From the NCBI GenBank assembly GCA_016707425.1, contig JADJHU010000015.1:952001-1016000 (forward strand): DNA of 64,000 nt, written 5' to 3'. The notes under the pieces were generated by a model that saw only the letters and a program-made list of their open reading frames with translations, made no database searches and was not told the origin of the DNA. This document shows positions 62,403-64,000 of this stretch, one piece after another; positions within the stretch are counted from its first letter, which is position 1; every line of letters begins with the position of its first letter. The DNA is from Gammaproteobacteria bacterium (GTDB taxonomy: Bacteria > Pseudomonadota > Gammaproteobacteria > Steroidobacterales > Steroidobacteraceae). The translations under genes were made by a program, and so were the position numbers.

Positions 62403-63838
62403 TTTGCGCGCAGCCAGTTGGGCAGATGAGCGGGACGTCTTCGGGCGACATGTCGGTGTACCTTGAGCCAGGGGAAGGATTTGGGTCGTCGTTTCCGAGC
62501 GCGTGGCTCGCTGCGGCAGGGCCGATGACCCGTCGGCAACTGTGCGATGAGTCGGAACAGTGTTCTGAGTGCGTCGGTCGTGTTGACCTCTCGCAGCACA
62601 GCGCGGGAAGTGAACTCGCTCCACAGCTGCACGGTGTGCTTGAACGAGAGCGCGCGCGGCGCCGTCGCACGCTCGGCGGCAGCCTGCGCCATCAGCAGTC
62701 GGATCAGGTTGTAAGCGAGAAGATGGGCCCAGAGCTCCTTTTCGATCATCGCGGGCGAGCGGCAGCGCAGCACCTCCATCCCGAGCGTCGTCTTGATGCA
62801 GCGCAGATCGAGTTCGATGTGCCAGCGCTGCGGATACAGCTCGCCGAGGGCTTGTTTCGGGGTCGCCTGCGCATCGAGGAGGCTCGTGACGAGGATGCGG
62901 CCGCCGACTCTGGCCTCACGCAGGCGCAGCTGCGACGGATAGGCGTGATAGCGCTCGCGGCTCATCCATGCCGGCTTGCTCTTGGGCTTCTCCCACCGCA
63001 CGAGATGGTCTCGGGGAGCGAGGTGCTGACCACGGCGGAACTCCGTCACGCGCGAGCCGTGTTGGCGCATCACGACGTCGACGCCGGCCTCGAGCAGATC
63101 AGCGATGAACCAGTAGTTGGCGTAGAGCGCATCGGCGAGCAGCAGGTCCTGCGGAGCGAACGCCCCGAGCAGTGTGCGCGAGAGGTTCAGTTCGCTGTGC
63201 CCAGCACCTTGAAAGGGCCCGACGGCGGCTGCGAGCACCGCGCCGCTGGCGAGGCAGTGCACGGTGCACAGACGGGCCAGCGGGAACCCGACGCCTTGGG
63301 CCTGGCAAGAGGGTTGCGGGAAGGCGATCTGGTTACTCGGCGTGTCCGGCATCGAGACGCCGGTGCCATCGAGCAGCTTCACGTGCCGGCCGCGCCAGCG
63401 CCAGCCGCTCAAGGCGCGCGCACTGAGCAGTCGGCCACTCTCGAGAGTCAGCGCCTGCACCATCGAGAGCGGCAGCCGCGCGCGGGCACGGCAGTAGCCT
63501 CCGGTGCGAACGCTCTGCGGCGAGAGGCCCTCGGCGGCGCGGCTGGCTGCCCAACCGTTGACCGCGCGTTGGCAGGACGGATCCGCCGCGAGGGCTTGGC
63601 GCAGGAACATCGCGAGGGTCACCGTGGGCGGATAGAGCCGCTCACGATGCTCGGGCAGGTGCGCCTCGGTCACCTCGAGCAGCTCGGGGCCGGTCAGGAC
63701 GTTGAAGAAGTCCATCGCGGCGCTCGTGCGTGCCCGGCCCCGGACACGCGCGCACTGTTGCCCTCGCAAGAAGGCGTCTCTACGATGAGTCAAGGCTGGC
63801 CTCGCAGGCGGTCGGGATGCTTGTGTGGTAACGAACAT
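62399..63838 (-). CDS. IS4-family DDE transposase
   Basis: 479 aa from ATG 63838; GTG 63880 would add 14 residues and ATG 63715 would start at MDFFNVLTGPELLEV. Catalytic features: Asp in KLLDGTGVSMPDT, Asp in DLLLADALYANYWF, and the YREK signature Y-x2-R-x3-E-x6-K in YPQRWHIELDLRCIK, exact for the IS4 family. No frameshift or stop interrupts it, so the element may be active or recently active. Confidence 0.92.
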   Translation of the reverse strand: MFVTTQASRPPARPALTHRRDAFLRGQQCARVRGRARTSAAMDFFNVLTGPELLEVTEAHLPEHRERLYPPTVTLAMFLRQALAADPSCQRAVNGWAASRAAEGLSPQSVRTGGYCRARARLPLSMVQALTLESGRLLSARALSGWRWRGRHVKLLDGTGVSMPDTPSNQIAFPQPSCQAQGVGFPLARLCTVHCLASGAVLAAAVGPFQGAGHSELNLSRTLLGAFAPQDLLLADALYANYWFIADLLEAGVDVVMRQHGSRVTEFRRGQHLAPRDHLVRWEKPKSKPAWMSRERYHAYPSQLRLREARVGGRILVTSLLDAQATPKQALGELYPQRWHIELDLRCIKTTLGMEVLRCRSPAMIEKELWAHLLAYNLIRLLMAQAAAERATAPRALSFKHTVQLWSEFTSRAVLREVNTTDALRTLFRLIAQLPTGHRPCRSEPRARKRRPKSFPWLKVHRHVARRRPAHLPNWLRAK

Positions 63839-63914
63839 CCTAACAACTCGGAGCCAGCCTTCTCCTTCCACTTCAGTCACTTGGGTCGCGATCGCGCGTG
63901 CATCAACGGCCTAT

Positions 63915-63927
63915 GTAAGCACCATTG
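63915..63927 (-). repeat. IS right inverted-repeat core
   Basis: GTAAGCACCATTG; inverse complement of the left core at 62390-62402, at the promoter-proximal end of the transposase gene. Confidence 0.8.
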
Positions 63928-63930
63928 TCC

Positions 63931-64000
63931 CTAGAGCTGCACGACCCCCCGCTCCGAGCCCACGATCAGTATGTCAGCCGGGCGTTGCGCGAACAGGCCG
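63931..64000 (-). CDS. C-terminal end of an unidentified minus-strand gene (partial)
   Basis: Open frame entering from the right edge and reading GLFAQRPADILIVGSERGVVQL to a TAG whose bases (63933-63931) are the CTAG at the IS border. Only 22 residues are visible. Precise excision of the IS with one CTAG would leave the same TAG, so the insertion lies right at the stop rather than interrupting the frame. Family not recognised from so little sequence. Confidence 0.35.
   Translation of the reverse strand, partial: GLFAQRPADILIVGSERGVVQL

Larger units (their letters stand above)
62387..63930 (-). mobile_element. IS4-family insertion sequence, apparently complete
   Basis: About 1544 bp, one transposase gene. 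Terminal inverted repeats share a 13-bp core CAATGGTGCTTAC (62390-62402) and GTAAGCACCATTG (63915-63927). The outermost three bases (TCC at left, TCC at right) do not pair, so exact ends are uncertain by a few bases. CTAG flanks both sides (62383-62386 and 63931-63934), consistent with a 4-bp target duplication. Confidence 0.75.

Noticed and set aside
62426..63934. 502-codon plus-strand frame opposite the transposase
   Set aside because: The minus strand encodes an IS4 transposase with exact YREK signature; the plus frame is its shadow.
61465..64000. Direct repeat of the tRNA-Gln 3' end marking an attachment site
   Set aside because: No second copy of the T-arm/acceptor sequence was seen between the tRNA and the window end.

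Overview
The window is a GC-rich chromosomal segment of a gammaproteobacterium. The evidence is gene order: rpoC is followed without interruption by the str, S10, spc and alpha ribosomal clusters, then come feoAB, divergent uvrA/ssb, miaB-ybeZ-ybeY-corC-lnt, leuS-lptE-holA-nadD-rsfS-rlmH, maf-rng-yhdP-tldD, darP/pmbA and rplM-rpsI. The CRP protein resembles the Vfr/Clp type, and the high GC and frequent GTG/TTG starts fit a Xanthomonadales/Nevskiales/Steroidobacterales-like lineage. That placement is inference; no rRNA gene is present to confirm it.

1-18.95 kb is translation and transcription machinery, all on the plus strand: the rpoC 3' end, rpsL-rpsG-fusA-tuf, rpsJ, then rplC through rplQ. 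Three things stand out. A consensus-like promoter followed by a strong intrinsic terminator lies between rpoC and rpsL. A 337-bp structured leader with its own promoter separates rpsJ from rplC. The body of tuf has codon choice unlike its neighbours and unlike its own 3' end.

18.95-24.3 kb holds mscL convergent with, and overlapping, pepQ; an Ala/Pro-repeat lipoprotein; a GNAT acetyltransferase; and the ferrous-iron operon feoA-feoB-small Cys membrane protein behind a Fur-like operator. 24.3-34.8 kb has uvrA divergent from ssb, the miaB-phoH-ybeY-corC-lnt run (tRNA thiomethylation, RNA and ribosome quality control, lipoprotein acylation) and a DegQ/MucD-type protease. 34.8-41 kb has leuS (preceded by a perfect 13-bp inverted repeat), lptE, a small lipoprotein, holA, nadD, rsfS and rlmH.

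41-54.5 kb has maf, rng, yhdP, a nitrilase-family amidase, tldD, a small membrane protein, an ExeA-type ATPase fused to an FHA domain, purK-purE, darP and pmbA. 54.5-60.4 kb has a YihY/BrkB membrane protein, a di-haem MauG/CcpA-type peroxidase, purC divergent from a DjlA-like co-chaperone, rpe and crp.

60.4-64 kb changes character. rplM-rpsI and a tRNA-Gln(CTG) end in a strong terminator. Past it lies a less GC-rich accessory stretch: a zinc-ribbon/TM protein, a tiny minus-strand zinc-finger ORF with its own intrinsic terminator, and a complete IS4-family element (about 1.54 kb) apparently flanked by CTAG duplications. The window ends inside the 3' end of an unidentified minus-strand gene. 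This looks like the edge of a tRNA-associated variable region. No CRISPR array, prophage or classical defence cassette was seen.
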